Source: Gyrodactylus bullatarudis
Taxonomy: Eukaryota > Platyhelminthes > Monogenea > Gyrodactylidea > Gyrodactylidae
NCBI GenBank assembly: GCA_012064415.1
Contig: SSNU01003036.1
Span: forward strand, 1-20,217
Direction of reading: 5' to 3'
Length of the DNA stretch: 20,217 nucleotides
Shown here: in pieces, positions 8,470-16,642 of the stretch
Layout of the letters: each line of letters starts with the position of its first letter
Position numbering within the stretch: position 1 is the stretch's first letter
Position numbers and translations under genes: made by a program
Notes under the pieces: model-generated
Database searches by the model: none
The model's input: only the letters and a program-made list of their open reading frames with translations
What the model was told of the DNA's origin: nothing

Positions 8470-9200
8470 TTACTCAGAACATTTAAGGGTTGAAGAACTT
8501 TTCAGTGAGAATTAGCTATGAATATTTTAGCTAAAACGAACTGAAATTATCTAGGATACACAAGATATATGCGGTGTGTTCCCCTCTGCCCTTTTAGTAC
8601 GTTTTAGCTAACAATCCTTAGCTAATACGAACTTAAGTATAAAGTCTCAGTGGACTGATCTTAACTTTAACCTCAGTAATTTTGAAAATTTATTTATTAC
8701 ATTATGTTTCACATTCAAAAGAACTCACTTGGAATTCCTCAAGAAAATACCATAAATTTTGATTGGAAAAAATTTCTGGTTATTAATGGAATCCATCAAA
8801 TCTTCAAAAAACCATTTTATATTTGTTTTAAGCAGTAGTTATGTTAATTTTTAACAGTAAAATTGTAAGATTCTTGAGTAGAGTACCACTTTTCTTGGAA
8901 AAATGATCGAAATGGAAAGATTCACACCTTATTTTGTAATCAGAAGACACTGGGAAATTGAATTAAAAGTTTTACTGTAAACTCTAAAATATAATTTCGA
9001 ACTCTGCACGTGTAAAAATTGAATTATTTTACTGATGGGTAGGAAACATGCTGAAGCTGGTCAAGTTCAATATATCTCAAAATATATTCTCTAGATATAT
9101 TCCTAGAAAGTTTTAGTTAGTTTGAAGTACATGATTGGAACCTGAATATTCCTCTGCGTGTGAATAAGTATCTATATAAGAACAAAATCTTTTTTTTTCA
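8470..9200. other. A+T-rich stretch, nothing recognised
   Basis: I see no gene, RNA or repeat that I can support here, apart from short A/T palindromic words around 9070-9105. Confidence 0.35.
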
Positions 9201-9201
9201 G

Positions 9202-9246
9202 CATAGAACAGCGGAAGCAAAAATATTAATGCTGACGATAATTAGA
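9202..9246 (+). repeat. short dispersed repeat, copy 1
   Basis: A segment of about 45 bp with agcgg, caaaaatattaatgct and a following gataattaga resembles 16452-16488, which has the same words in the same order with a 3-6 base difference in spacing. Probably a piece of a dispersed non-coding repeat. Confidence 0.35.
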
Positions 9247-9750
9247 TTATCACAACACTATTTGTGAATCACTGGGGAGGTTTAATTGGTAAATCCATGC
9301 CTCATAATCTAAAGCTAGTTGATTGATATGAAGATGAGAATTTAGGAATCTTAATCTGTACTTATTTTTCTTTTTATGAAATACTATTTTTTGTTTTATT
9401 TGGTACTTTTTGAGGCCCTACTAATCACTGATTAAGCTTATTAATAATATAGAGGAAAAATTATATAAATAAATTCTTACTTCCTCAGACATTAGGACAC
9501 GTTGCTTATGAAATAATTACAAAGATAATCCCAGAAGACTCACTGCTTCTCGAGTCATATTTTTTCTCTAAATAAATAAATAGAATTCTGATTAAAATTC
9601 AAAAAATTCTTATACATCTTCCAAGGGATAGGAAAATGAAATTACTTACAATGTCCTCCTGAAAAATGGAATTTTCATACGATATTGGTGGGAAAATTGA
9701 TCAGAGGTAGGAAGATAGTTTTGTTCCATTATGGAATCTGAAATCTTTAA

Positions 9751-9917
9751 TAAAGATGGATTTAATCGGAATATGACCGACCTTTTTCCAAAGCCTCTCC
9801 CAGACGGTTCGGTACTGAGATAGTCAATTACCTTCTTCAGTAGATGAGACGCTTGTAATCAGTACCGAAAAGTTTGGAAGAGGCATTGGAAAAAGGTTCC
9901 GATTAAATCTACTTTTA
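9751..9917. repeat. imperfect hairpin (foldback), arms ~60-68 bp, loop ~40
   Basis: The left arm 9751-9818 (with ggatttaatcgga, cctttttccaa, gcctct and ggtactga) is the reverse complement of the right arm 9859-9917 (tcagtaccg, agaggc, ttggaaaaagg, tccgattaaatct). The left arm carries about 9 extra bases (tatgaccga) and there are a few mismatches. The loop is 9819-9858. This is either a foldback/MITE-type element or a transcribed hairpin. The left arm plus loop recurs at 10991-11098 without its right arm, so this is a mobile or duplicated unit rather than a chance structure. Confidence 0.7.
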
Positions 9918-10165
9918 CTAATTTTTATTGATTTTAGAGGTTGGTCGATTCTATTTGTAGTATTTACAGTTTCAGCTACCTAAGGTTCAAAAAAATTTCA
10001 AAATTTAATGAGCTCTGCCGGAGAATAGTTTCTCCTTCTTTTTACTTGCAATTTTGTTCGGTAGAGAACTGGTCTACATCTTAAACATTTAGTCTGGGGC
10101 AGAAACACTATTAGGACTATTAAGATGAATTTGAAAATGAGGTTGATAATGCTTGAATATAAAGT

Positions 10166-10742
10166 TGGGAGTCTGATTTTTTAAAAACTCAATTTTTTCA
10201 TCAAAAATTCGTATTTGTAAAAGATTTTTTGGAATCCTACTCTTGTTGACCACTTCTAACATTTGAAGAAAAAATTTATTTTCATGGTCATTTTCCAAAT
10301 TTCGATTTGGCACCAAAATCCCATTTTCTCGAACTTTGAACTCAAAATTTTTATTGATTTGAAAGTGGAATTATGATCAAGATCCCTGGATTTCGATTAT
10401 CGAAATTTCATTGATTTTCAAGTAGTGAAAATGATCAAAAATCGAAATTCAGCTCCCAAACGATACTGAGTTTATGCATTAGAACAGATTCAACATATTT
10501 GATTTCTTTCACTTATTATGATTCTGAAAGTTTTCTTTTGACCACTTTCAAATCGATAAAAATTTTGAGTTTGAGAAAATGGGATTTTGGCACCAAATCG
10601 AAATTTGAAAAATGACCATTTTTTCATGAAAATGATTTTAAATCATAAAAGAGGGCAACATGGGTAGGATTCCAAAGAATATTTTACAAACTCGAATTTT
10701 TGATGAAAAATCCAAGTTTTTCGTAAAAATCATAGATTCCCA
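10166..10742. repeat. large inverted repeat, ~200-bp arms around a 172-bp spacer
   Basis: The left arm 10166-10369 and the right arm 10542-10742 are reverse complements with moderate divergence. Matching blocks in order include tttttcatcaaaaattcg, tggaatcctac, ggtcatttt, tttcgatttgg, ccaaaatcccattttctc and gatttgaaagtgg. The spacer itself holds a smaller inverted repeat (gatttcga...ttttca with tgaaaat...tcgaaattc). The arm end (gggaRtctRtgattttt) is shared with 14899-14965, so this belongs to a repeat family. An ORF of 75 codons on the minus strand falls inside the left arm and is not a gene. No target duplication was identified. Confidence 0.8.
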
Positions 10743-10990
10743 AAAATTCATATTTGCTTTATCTGCTTATAAACCATTAGATTAGTTCGATTTTCCAATA
10801 TTTTTGGATGATATGATGATTGAACGAATCCCTTGCAGTAAATGTTTTATAAACAGAGAGTTTCAACAGATTTTAAAGGTCGGATAAGTCTTAATTTAAA
10901 GGGTTTACCTTGATCGCTTACCATATGCAGTTGAATTAATCTATCCTAAAAAAATAGATATTTGAATTTTAGCTTGAAAAAATTTTAATA

Positions 10991-11098
10991 AAAGTTGATT
11001 TAATTGAAATATAAACTATCTTTCTTTTCATCCAGGCTTATCCAGACGTTTTGGTACTGAGATAGTCAAGTAGCATAAGACACTTGTACTCCCTTCAT
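10991..11098 (+). repeat. half copy of the 9.75-kb hairpin unit
   Basis: It reads ttgatttaattgaaatataaac, then ccaggcttatccagacg, ttttggtactgagatagtca and agacacttgta. This follows the left arm and loop of 9751-9858 (ggatttaatcggaatatgac, ctctcccagacg, ggtactgagatagtca, agacgcttgta). The complementary right arm is absent, so this copy cannot fold. Confidence 0.55.
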
Positions 11099-11199
11099 TT
11101 TTATCTAAAGCTTACTCACAATTATATCCTAAGAATTATAAGAAAATCGATTATGGTGTAAAAATTTGCACGGATTCCGAATCTAAATTTTTGCGAATA

Positions 11200-11450
11200 A
11201 CATAAATCAGATCAAAATTAAAGTGATACGACACGTTATCAAATATGTATAAACGAAAAGTATATCATTGGGTTAGAAGTAATCGAAGCAAATAGGATAG
11301 TCTGAAATTATATTGAGTATAATCAATTTATTGATCTCTAACCAACTCACCACTGTACCCTACACAATTTTACTCGAATTAATAAGCATTAAAATTCTAG
11401 AAACTTTTTTCCTCAAAATATGTCTTATTATTATTCAGTTGGTTAATTGT
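11200..11450. other. spacer before the Merlin fragment
   Basis: No recognisable upstream part of the Merlin transposase, and no other gene, was found here. Confidence 0.3.
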
Positions 11451-11453
11451 TGA

Positions 11454-11690
11454 ATAAACGAGCACAAAACGATATGCCACAAATACGAGTTTGTGAATAG
11501 AGAAGGATATCAAACTAACCGTATTGAGTTCATATGGGGAGCAGCCAAGAGAGACGCTGGAAATGTCCGTAATAAAAGCAAAAATTTATTAGTTAGTCTT
11601 CTGATGATGTATTTATTCAACAGGAACAGTCCTGATAAAATTTTTCAGGCTACTCTCCATGCAATTTCAGAAATTCATACTTTTCAATAA
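11454..11690 (+). pseudogene. C-terminal fragment of a Merlin / ISXO2-like DDE transposase
   Basis: The frame opens after a stop at 11451-11453 and reads HKTICHKYEFVNREGYQTNRIEFIWGAAKR and on to a TAA at 11688-11690, about 78 codons. The pattern (v)NH-x-(Y/F)-x-FV-x(n)-T-x-x-IE-x-x-W-x-x-(L/A)K is the end of the ISXO2-like (IS1595-type) transposase core used by Merlin DNA transposons. The Glu in TNRIEFIW corresponds to the last acidic residue of the catalytic DDE/D set. The rest of the transposase, including the two catalytic Asp and the N-terminal DNA-binding part, was not found upstream. No initiator ATG and no terminal repeats were seen. It is a 5'-truncated relic, or the last exon of a longer copy. 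Confidence 0.6.
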
Positions 11691-11699
11691 ATATATTTG

Positions 11700-12640
11700 A
11701 TAGAACTTTCTTTTCAAATATTTGATTGACCTAGAGAAGTTAAGCATTTCGAAAATAAATTAACAAGAATAAAGATCTTATCTATTTTATTTATGTTCAT
11801 GTTTACTCGTGTTTTATTATGTGAAATCACGGTCCTTTATTGTAAGAATGAGAGATTCTTAGATTTATTTCAAAGCATGATTTACAAAATTTTTCAACCA
11901 AAGTTTCAAAGAGCCTGATTACAGTATGAATTTTAAAAATTTCATTGATTAGCTGCTATTCAATTGAGAATTTTATAAATCATTTTCATATCAATTAGCT
12001 TCAAGTAGAAACTTTCAACGTACCTGTTTTAAAATATATTCTTCCTATAATTGAGAGTTTATTATATTTGGTAAATACTTGAATATTATTTCTTGTTATA
12101 AGTTCAACTGAGAAAAAATTATTTTTTTGACATCTCAATTTTTCAATAAAATTTTTAACTTGCTCCATACTATTCAGATAAATGCATTTTATTTGCATTA
12201 TTTTTATTTAAATTTTAATCAATTCTTTAGAACTGAATTTTTCACAAGTTACGAATTCGTAATTTTTTTCATTCGAATGAAAAATTTATTAAATAAATTT
12301 TTTATAAAATAATACATTTAACTTTTTGTAACTGCATATGAAAATATTTACCTGACTGAGTTTAACTTTGATCTAAAGATTGTGAAAACCATTCTTTGGA
12401 AAAACTTACAGTACCTTCCTTTTTAGTAATCATTGATTACTAATCAAGATTAGACCATAAATAATTTTATATCGAATTGGTACATAAAAATGCTACTTTA
12501 ATAAAACAAAGACAAGTAATTCTAATTTTAGTTTTGAAACTAAAATTTTATGAAATTGCCTTAATGAAAAATATATTTAAACTGAACTCGAGCAAAAGAT
12601 TATAAGTAAAATTCGTTACTGAAATTTCAAAAAAATATGA
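11700..12640. other. A+T-rich stretch up to the hAT insertion
   Basis: No supported feature. A 65-codon minus-strand frame at 12001-12198 has an ATG and plausible composition but no recognisable domain, and overlaps an equally long plus-strand frame. Confidence 0.35.
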
Positions 12641-12642
12641 GA

Positions 12643-12650
12643 GCTAGTGG
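12643..12650 (+). repeat. target-site duplication of the hAT element, left
   Basis: The 8-bp word GCTAGTGG abuts the left inverted repeat and is repeated exactly at 14763-14770 after the right inverted repeat. Eight bases is the duplication length made by hAT transposases. Confidence 0.9.
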
Positions 12651-12672
12651 TAAGCTTCGGGAAATTCCTGAT
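12651..12672 (+). repeat. left terminal inverted repeat of the hAT element
   Basis: Twenty-two bases identical to the reverse complement of 14741-14762. Similarity beyond this point is only partial. Confidence 0.9.
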
Positions 12673-12794
12673 ACTGTAAATTTCTGCTAAAAATTTGCAG
12701 AAATGAAGAATTTTAAACAAAATTGCACTTACTTTTTAATACTATTATTTTTGTTTAGATTTACGTAAACTATGGTAATTTAAATTCAATTTAA

Positions 12795-13185
12795 ATTTTA
12801 AAAATTGGTAGACGTATATCGAATCCTATTAGATTATTGTCAAAGAAAATAAGCAATGAGGAATCTATATGTAATATATGCTTACAGACCTTAAAAACTC
12901 CAAAAGGAAGTATCTCAGGAATGAAATATCACATTGAACATCTACATGTAAATGATTATAATTTGATTATGAGAACTGGGAAACATCCTAAAATGTATGT
13001 ATCTGATGTGTCAAAGAAAAGATTATTTGATTATCTTGAGTATATAATAACATCTAAAGTATCCTTCAACTCTTTGAACAATGAAACTCTTAGAAACATT
13101 CTCGGTAAATCCCCGTCAACCAAGACAATTCTTAAAAATATCGAAAGTTTGAGAACAATTGGTGATGAAACTTTAGTAATATAAA
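12795..13185 (+). pseudogene. hAT transposase, N-terminal part with BED zinc finger
   Basis: An open frame from about 12795 (an upstream stop ends at 12794) to TAA 13182-13184 encodes SKKISNEESICNICLQTLK from 12837 onward, then a Lys/Gly linker and MKYHIEHLH. The C-x2-C...H-x3-H spacing with an aromatic residue and a hydrophobic helix is a BED finger, which binds the transposon ends. The following residues (LFDYLEYII, then PSTKTILKNI) fit the hAT stretch that precedes the catalytic core. There is no ATG before the finger; the first Met codon lies inside it. So the start is either in a separate upstream exon or lost. GTAATATAA near 13174 could be a donor paired with TTATTCTAG at 13203, giving an unusually short 28-bp intron. 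Confidence 0.65.
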
Positions 13186-13203
13186 TAACTTTTATTATTC
13201 TAG

Positions 13204-13881
13204 AATTCTTTCATATCTGAAAAAATTGAATTAGGACTGAATACAGCAACATTTGTTTTTGATTGTTGGAAATGCCCCAATTCACAAAGGTTTATTGCAA
13301 CAGGAATATTGCAACAGCATTGTTTTGCTCATAGGATCAATCTTTGTGTTGCAAAAGCTTTAAATGATCCAATTATTGATGAATTTATCAATAAGATAAC
13401 CAAATTCATCAAAGAAATCAATAAATTTAATCGAAGAATTTTAGATGTTGCATGTAAAAACTTTGATAAAAAGATGATCATATTCCCATCTTATTGTCAG
13501 ACAAGGTGGTATTCTTTGGAACCAGTGTTTACACGTCTAAAAGAATACAAGAATGTCTTTGTATATATCAGTACACACTTCGTGTTGGATTTCAGATCAT
13601 TAAATGATTATGACTTTGAGACTATCGAAGAGATGTTTGATATTTTCAAAGAGATAAAACATATTACTTTGAATGTATGTGAATAAACCAATATTTTTAT
13701 AGATAAAATTTTATCTAAAATATATTTTATTTTTACTGGATGCATGATAAAATCAACCAAGATTAATAACTTGATCGTAACGAACTTCATCAATATTTTT
13801 ACTAAGGAAATATTGTACAGATTTCCACAACTTGGAGTTGATAATGACTATGAGGAGAGAAATACAGATGTATTTGAGTAA
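13204..13881 (+). pseudogene. hAT transposase, catalytic-core remnant
   Basis: From 13204 the frame reads NSFISEKIELGLNTATFVFDCW, then QQHCFAHRINLCVAKAL (13309-13365), CQTRWYSLEPVFTRL and on to LNVCE. TAA follows at 13684-13686, and after it the same frame stays open through ILSKIYFIF and FTKEILYRFPQLGVDND until TAA 13879-13881. The C-(F)-A-H-x-(I)-N-L block and T-R-W-x-S are diagnostic of the hAT core: the first forms part of the fold around the second catalytic Asp, the second begins the helical insertion. Only about 20 residues separate the possible first Asp (FDCW) from CFAH, where autonomous hATs have far more, so the centre is deleted. The single stop at 13684 also breaks it. Confidence 0.75.
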
Positions 13882-13906
13882 ATTATGCATTATTTATGTT
13901 TGTAGG

Positions 13907-13998
13907 AATAGTGAAGACTTTGACTTATTTGAAAATAGAGAAGGAAGTATTTTTTCTGATCAAAGCTTCAGTCATATGGAAGAAGAAGAAGAATTATT
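13907..13998 (+). pseudogene. hAT element, acidic downstream exon
   Basis: The frame reads NSEDFDLFENREGSIFSDQS, then HMEEEEELL. It follows an acceptor-like TTTATGTTTGTAG ending at 13905. A donor GTGGGT at 13999-14004 together with the acceptor TTTCTTTTCCAG ending at 14129 would define a 131-bp intron that joins this frame in phase with 14131 onward. It is acidic and low in complexity, as in linker regions of transposase-like proteins. How the frame connects to 13881 is unclear. Confidence 0.45.
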
Positions 13999-14129
13999 GT
14001 GGGTTTAATAATAAATAGGTTTATATCGAATACAAAGATTTTGAACATTAATTCATATCATAAAATAACCAATTATAATACAGATAATATAAGATTCTTT
14101 CAAGAATGACATATCACTTTCTTTTCCAG
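13999..14129 (+). other. putative spliceosomal intron inside the hAT transposon
   Basis: It begins GTGGGT and ends with a pyrimidine-rich TTTCTTTTCCAG. It is A+T-rich with stops in all frames, while both flanks are open. The splice would preserve reading phase (two bases of a Leu codon before, one after). The donor is not the strongest possible, so its exact position is less certain than the acceptor. Confidence 0.5.
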
Positions 14130-14400
14130 ATCATTACCAGGCTCTCCGGACATAGAAAGGGAACTTGAGGATGGCCAAAATACTTCCATTTTCTTCAGAA
14201 AGACATATGATGAACTGCTGAATTATAGCAATAATAAAGAAAATATAGAGCCTGTAGAAGATAATGCTCCTTAATTGCCTTCTACATCTGGTAACCAAAG
14301 ATCAGAAGCCTTATTAGGCGACAAGCGGAAGATGTCAGTCTATGAATCGTCTTCCTTGAACATAAATGGGAAAATCTATAAAATTTTTCGTCCAAAATAA
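14130..14400 (+). pseudogene. hAT element, last exon with one internal stop
   Basis: After a strong pyrimidine-rich acceptor (ctttcttttccag, ending 14129) the frame reads SLPGSPDIERELEDGQ and later RKTYDELLNYSNNKENIEP. TAA at 14272-14274 interrupts it. The same frame then continues SEALLGDKRKMSVYESS through GKIYKIFRPK to TAA 14398-14400. Continuity on both sides of the stop shows that it is a nonsense mutation in a longer exon, unless translation really ends there. No known domain is visible. Confidence 0.5.
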
Positions 14401-14740
14401 ATCATTATTAATGTATATTACTTTTTCTCTCTTTTACTCTTTCGAATTCATCCAGAAAGTATAACTTGTACTAAATCATTAAGAGTCTTGTCCCAAATTG
14501 GGACTCCAAAATAATGATAATCATAAAATTATAATATCAGGCAACTAAAATATTGCTAAATAATAATACTGGACTTTAGAATATTTTTTTACTGACTAAT
14601 TAGACATAACGCAGTGAAGTTTTACTAGTATTCACTAGCAAGAACCATTAATAGATATTTTGAAGTTTCGCATTTCCTTAAAAAATCTATAAATTGGAAT
14701 CATTTGAAATTTATTTTATAGAATCAAAATTTTTCGCAGA

Positions 14741-14762
14741 ATCAGGAATTTCCCGAAGCTTA
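14741..14762 (-). repeat. right terminal inverted repeat of the hAT element
   Basis: Exact reverse complement of 12651-12672; directly followed by the right copy of the 8-bp duplication. Confidence 0.9.
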
Positions 14763-14770
14763 GCTAGTGG
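14763..14770 (+). repeat. target-site duplication of the hAT element, right
   Basis: GCTAGTGG, identical to 12643-12650. Confidence 0.9.
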
Positions 14771-14876
14771 GACTTTATTAACCAGATTTGTAATTTTGAA
14801 CGGGATTATTAAATTTTGAAGAAGAAATATTTGGTTTTATGTAACTCTTTGAACTCACCTCAAGTAATTTCTTCAA

Positions 14877-15816
14877 ATAAAGTTGGTTGAAATGAAGTTG
14901 GGAATCTATGATTTTTACGAAAATCTCGATTTTTTCATCAAAAATTCGAATATGTTAAAGATTTTCAACTTTTTCAGCCTTAATCTCAATTTGAAGATTA
15001 TCGAAAACTAAGTATTTTTTCCTATAAAACCATACGTTTTCGAGTTTTTTCTCTAATCAATTACCAATTCATTTGCGAGAAGAACTCTTCAAATCTCTAA
15101 ATTAACAAAAACTGCTGCACTCAAAGCTCTTCTTTTCAAGATTTACGCCAGACCAATTTGAGTATTGTTCTCCAATATGGAATCCATCTGCAGTTAGTAC
15201 CACCATTAGTCTAGATTTAATCCAAAAAAGATTTCTTAAATTTTACCGTCGTTCACACTCATATACATCACTCATAGTTGATCTGCTACGTCATAGACGC
15301 CTGGCCAGATCGATAATACTTTGTGAGAATAAAAGAGAATAAATACCTTATGAAATCGAGCCGAAGTAATTGCCAGAACTCAAAACAGACCTAAAAGAAT
15401 CGATCCCAAGTTTATCAAAAAAATGAAGCATATCTATTTACTTGATAGAATTCCATCTTATTTCAACGATATTTCTACAAGATTCACAAGCCTTGACAAA
15501 AAACTGTTTTAACTTTTTCTAAAAACTTTTGAATTACTTGTTTAATAAAATCTTTTTTGATATCTATGATATATCTTTTATATATCTTGTATACAAAATC
15601 TTTGAAAATGAAAATTTTTGAACACGCGCCAAGAATATTTTTAGTGAATAAAATTAAGAATTACTTTTTGCAACATTTTGAATTGAAATAGGGCCAATAG
15701 CAGAAATTCAGTCTTTTTAAACCTGTTGAAAGAAATTAGATAAATTTTAATGATTTTAGGGAAAGTGTGATTTCCGTAAAATCATAGATTCCCAACTTCA
15801 TATCAACCAACTTTAT
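14877..15816. mobile_element. segment bounded by ~48-bp inverted repeats (foldback/MITE-like)
   Basis: The left end 14877-14925 (ataaagttggttga, atgaagttgggaatctatg, atttttacg) is matched by the reverse complement of 15768-15816, with about two mismatches and one gap. The left end continues (cgattttttcatcaaaaattcg) in agreement with the left arm of the 10.17-kb inverted repeat, tying the two to one family. Inside lies a truncated LINE tail. No target-site duplication could be identified, so the exact termini are uncertain. The interior has no transposase, so it is non-autonomous or a composite left by nested insertion. Confidence 0.6.
15060..15512 (+). pseudogene. 5'-truncated LINE: RT thumb and C-terminal end
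   Basis: The first frame reads LTKTAALKALLFKIYARPI (15102-15158). A small deletion shifts to FEYCSPIWNPSAVSTTIS with IQKRFLKF and LLRHRRLARSIILCENK (15157-15342). A further shift gives RPKRIDPKFIKKMKHIYLLD, then RIPSYFNDISTRFTSLDKKLF, ending at TAA 15510-15512. The LEYCSPIWNP...IQ+RFL...RR series and the closing N/D-x-(L/I)P...SL..FK-like block are typical of the post-palm region of CR1/Jockey/R1-group non-LTR retrotransposons. The catalytic FADD box and endonuclease are absent, as expected from 5' truncation during target-primed insertion. Inactive. Confidence 0.75.
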
Positions 15817-15829
15817 ATGGAACATCTAT

Positions 15830-16450
15830 TTTGATTCAAAATTTTTGACCACTTACATTCGGTTCTTCTTCTAAAGTCGGCTACAACATCAAGTTAATGG
15901 GGATCTATGAACTTTTTGCTTTTGAAATGTCGCTCAGAGGTATTTTCAACTGAATATGAATCATCATAATTTTCCTTTTAATCCAAACTCTTTAAGACTT
16001 TTTATTGATTCATCAAAAAGCAGTCTTAAAGTAATTTTACTTGATAATACTAATATTTGGCTACCTGTTCCAATCGCTTATTCAAAAATTGATAAAAATG
16101 CTGGCTTGGAAAAAGTTTAATAACCTCCAAACGACTGATCCTACGCTAATTAAAAGGGCACCATTCGAAAGAAAATTGAACTTTACATTGTAATGCTTTT
16201 CAAAATTTCAAATTTTATTGAATCTACACGTCAAAAAAGAAGAAAAACACTCGAAAAATATGTATTTTTTGAAGGATTTTTCATCTTGACGCGCGTTTTT
16301 AAAAGCTTTGCAAAGCTTTACCCATCAATTAACGCGAAATTTTATCTTTTTAATGGGGATAAAATCAATTTCGGATTCCTATGTTTTCATACCAATAATA
16401 TCAATTAAGTTCATTGAGATATTCAAAATTAGCAATTTTTGTTTTTTTGG
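15830..16450. other. A+T-rich stretch with an 18-bp perfect palindrome
   Basis: No gene recognised. Two overlapping plus-strand frames of about 70 codons (16193-16517) have no domains and overlap the repeat-like segment at 16452. A perfect 18-bp palindrome, AAAGCTTTGCAAAGCTTT, lies at 16302-16319. The stretch could hold upstream control sequence of the ORF at 16643, but no clear promoter motif is seen. Confidence 0.35.
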
Positions 16451-16451
16451 T

Positions 16452-16488
16452 CATAGCGGCCAAAATATTAACGCTAGCGAAATTAGAC
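16452..16488 (+). repeat. short dispersed repeat, copy 2
   Basis: Contains catagcgg, ccaaaatattaacgct, agcgaaattaga, matching the order of words at 9202-9246 with small spacing differences. Confidence 0.35.
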
Positions 16489-16642
16489 TCCTGCAGAATG
16501 CCCAAAATCAGAACTGATCCTCAATTTTGAAATGATGCGCCAAATTATCATCGCGATACTCATGTTTATTTTAATTTTTGTAAATAAATAATATTTGTTT
16601 ATATTCATAATCTGTTTTAAATTCAATACATTCCATTTAACT

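Larger units (their letters stand above)
12651..14762 (+). mobile_element. hAT DNA transposon, 2112 bp, with intact ends
   Basis: The element is bounded by perfect 22-bp terminal inverted repeats (TAAGCTTCGGGAAATTCCTGAT at 12651-12672 and its reverse complement at 14741-14762). It is flanked by a perfect 8-bp duplication, GCTAGTGG. Inside, on the plus strand, lie a BED-type zinc finger and hAT transposase segments. Identical ends and duplication imply a fairly recent insertion. The coding part is interrupted by two in-frame stops and a frame change and is short for an autonomous hAT, lacking most of the sequence between the first catalytic region and the CFAH block. It is probably non-autonomous, able to move only with a transposase from elsewhere. 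It does not contain other elements. Confidence 0.9.

Noticed and set aside
10089..10316. 75-codon minus-strand ORF
   Set aside because: It falls in the left arm of the large inverted repeat and has no domain; the right arm does not preserve it.
12001..12198. 65-codon minus-strand ORF
   Set aside because: Low-complexity A/T-rich frame overlapped by another of equal length; nothing conserved is recognisable.
13675..13702. A second 28-bp GTATGT...TATAG mini-intron in the hAT gene
   Set aside because: The original frame stays open after the TAA at 13684-13686 and reads sensible sequence, whereas splicing would lead into a stop at 13745. A single nonsense codon explains it better.
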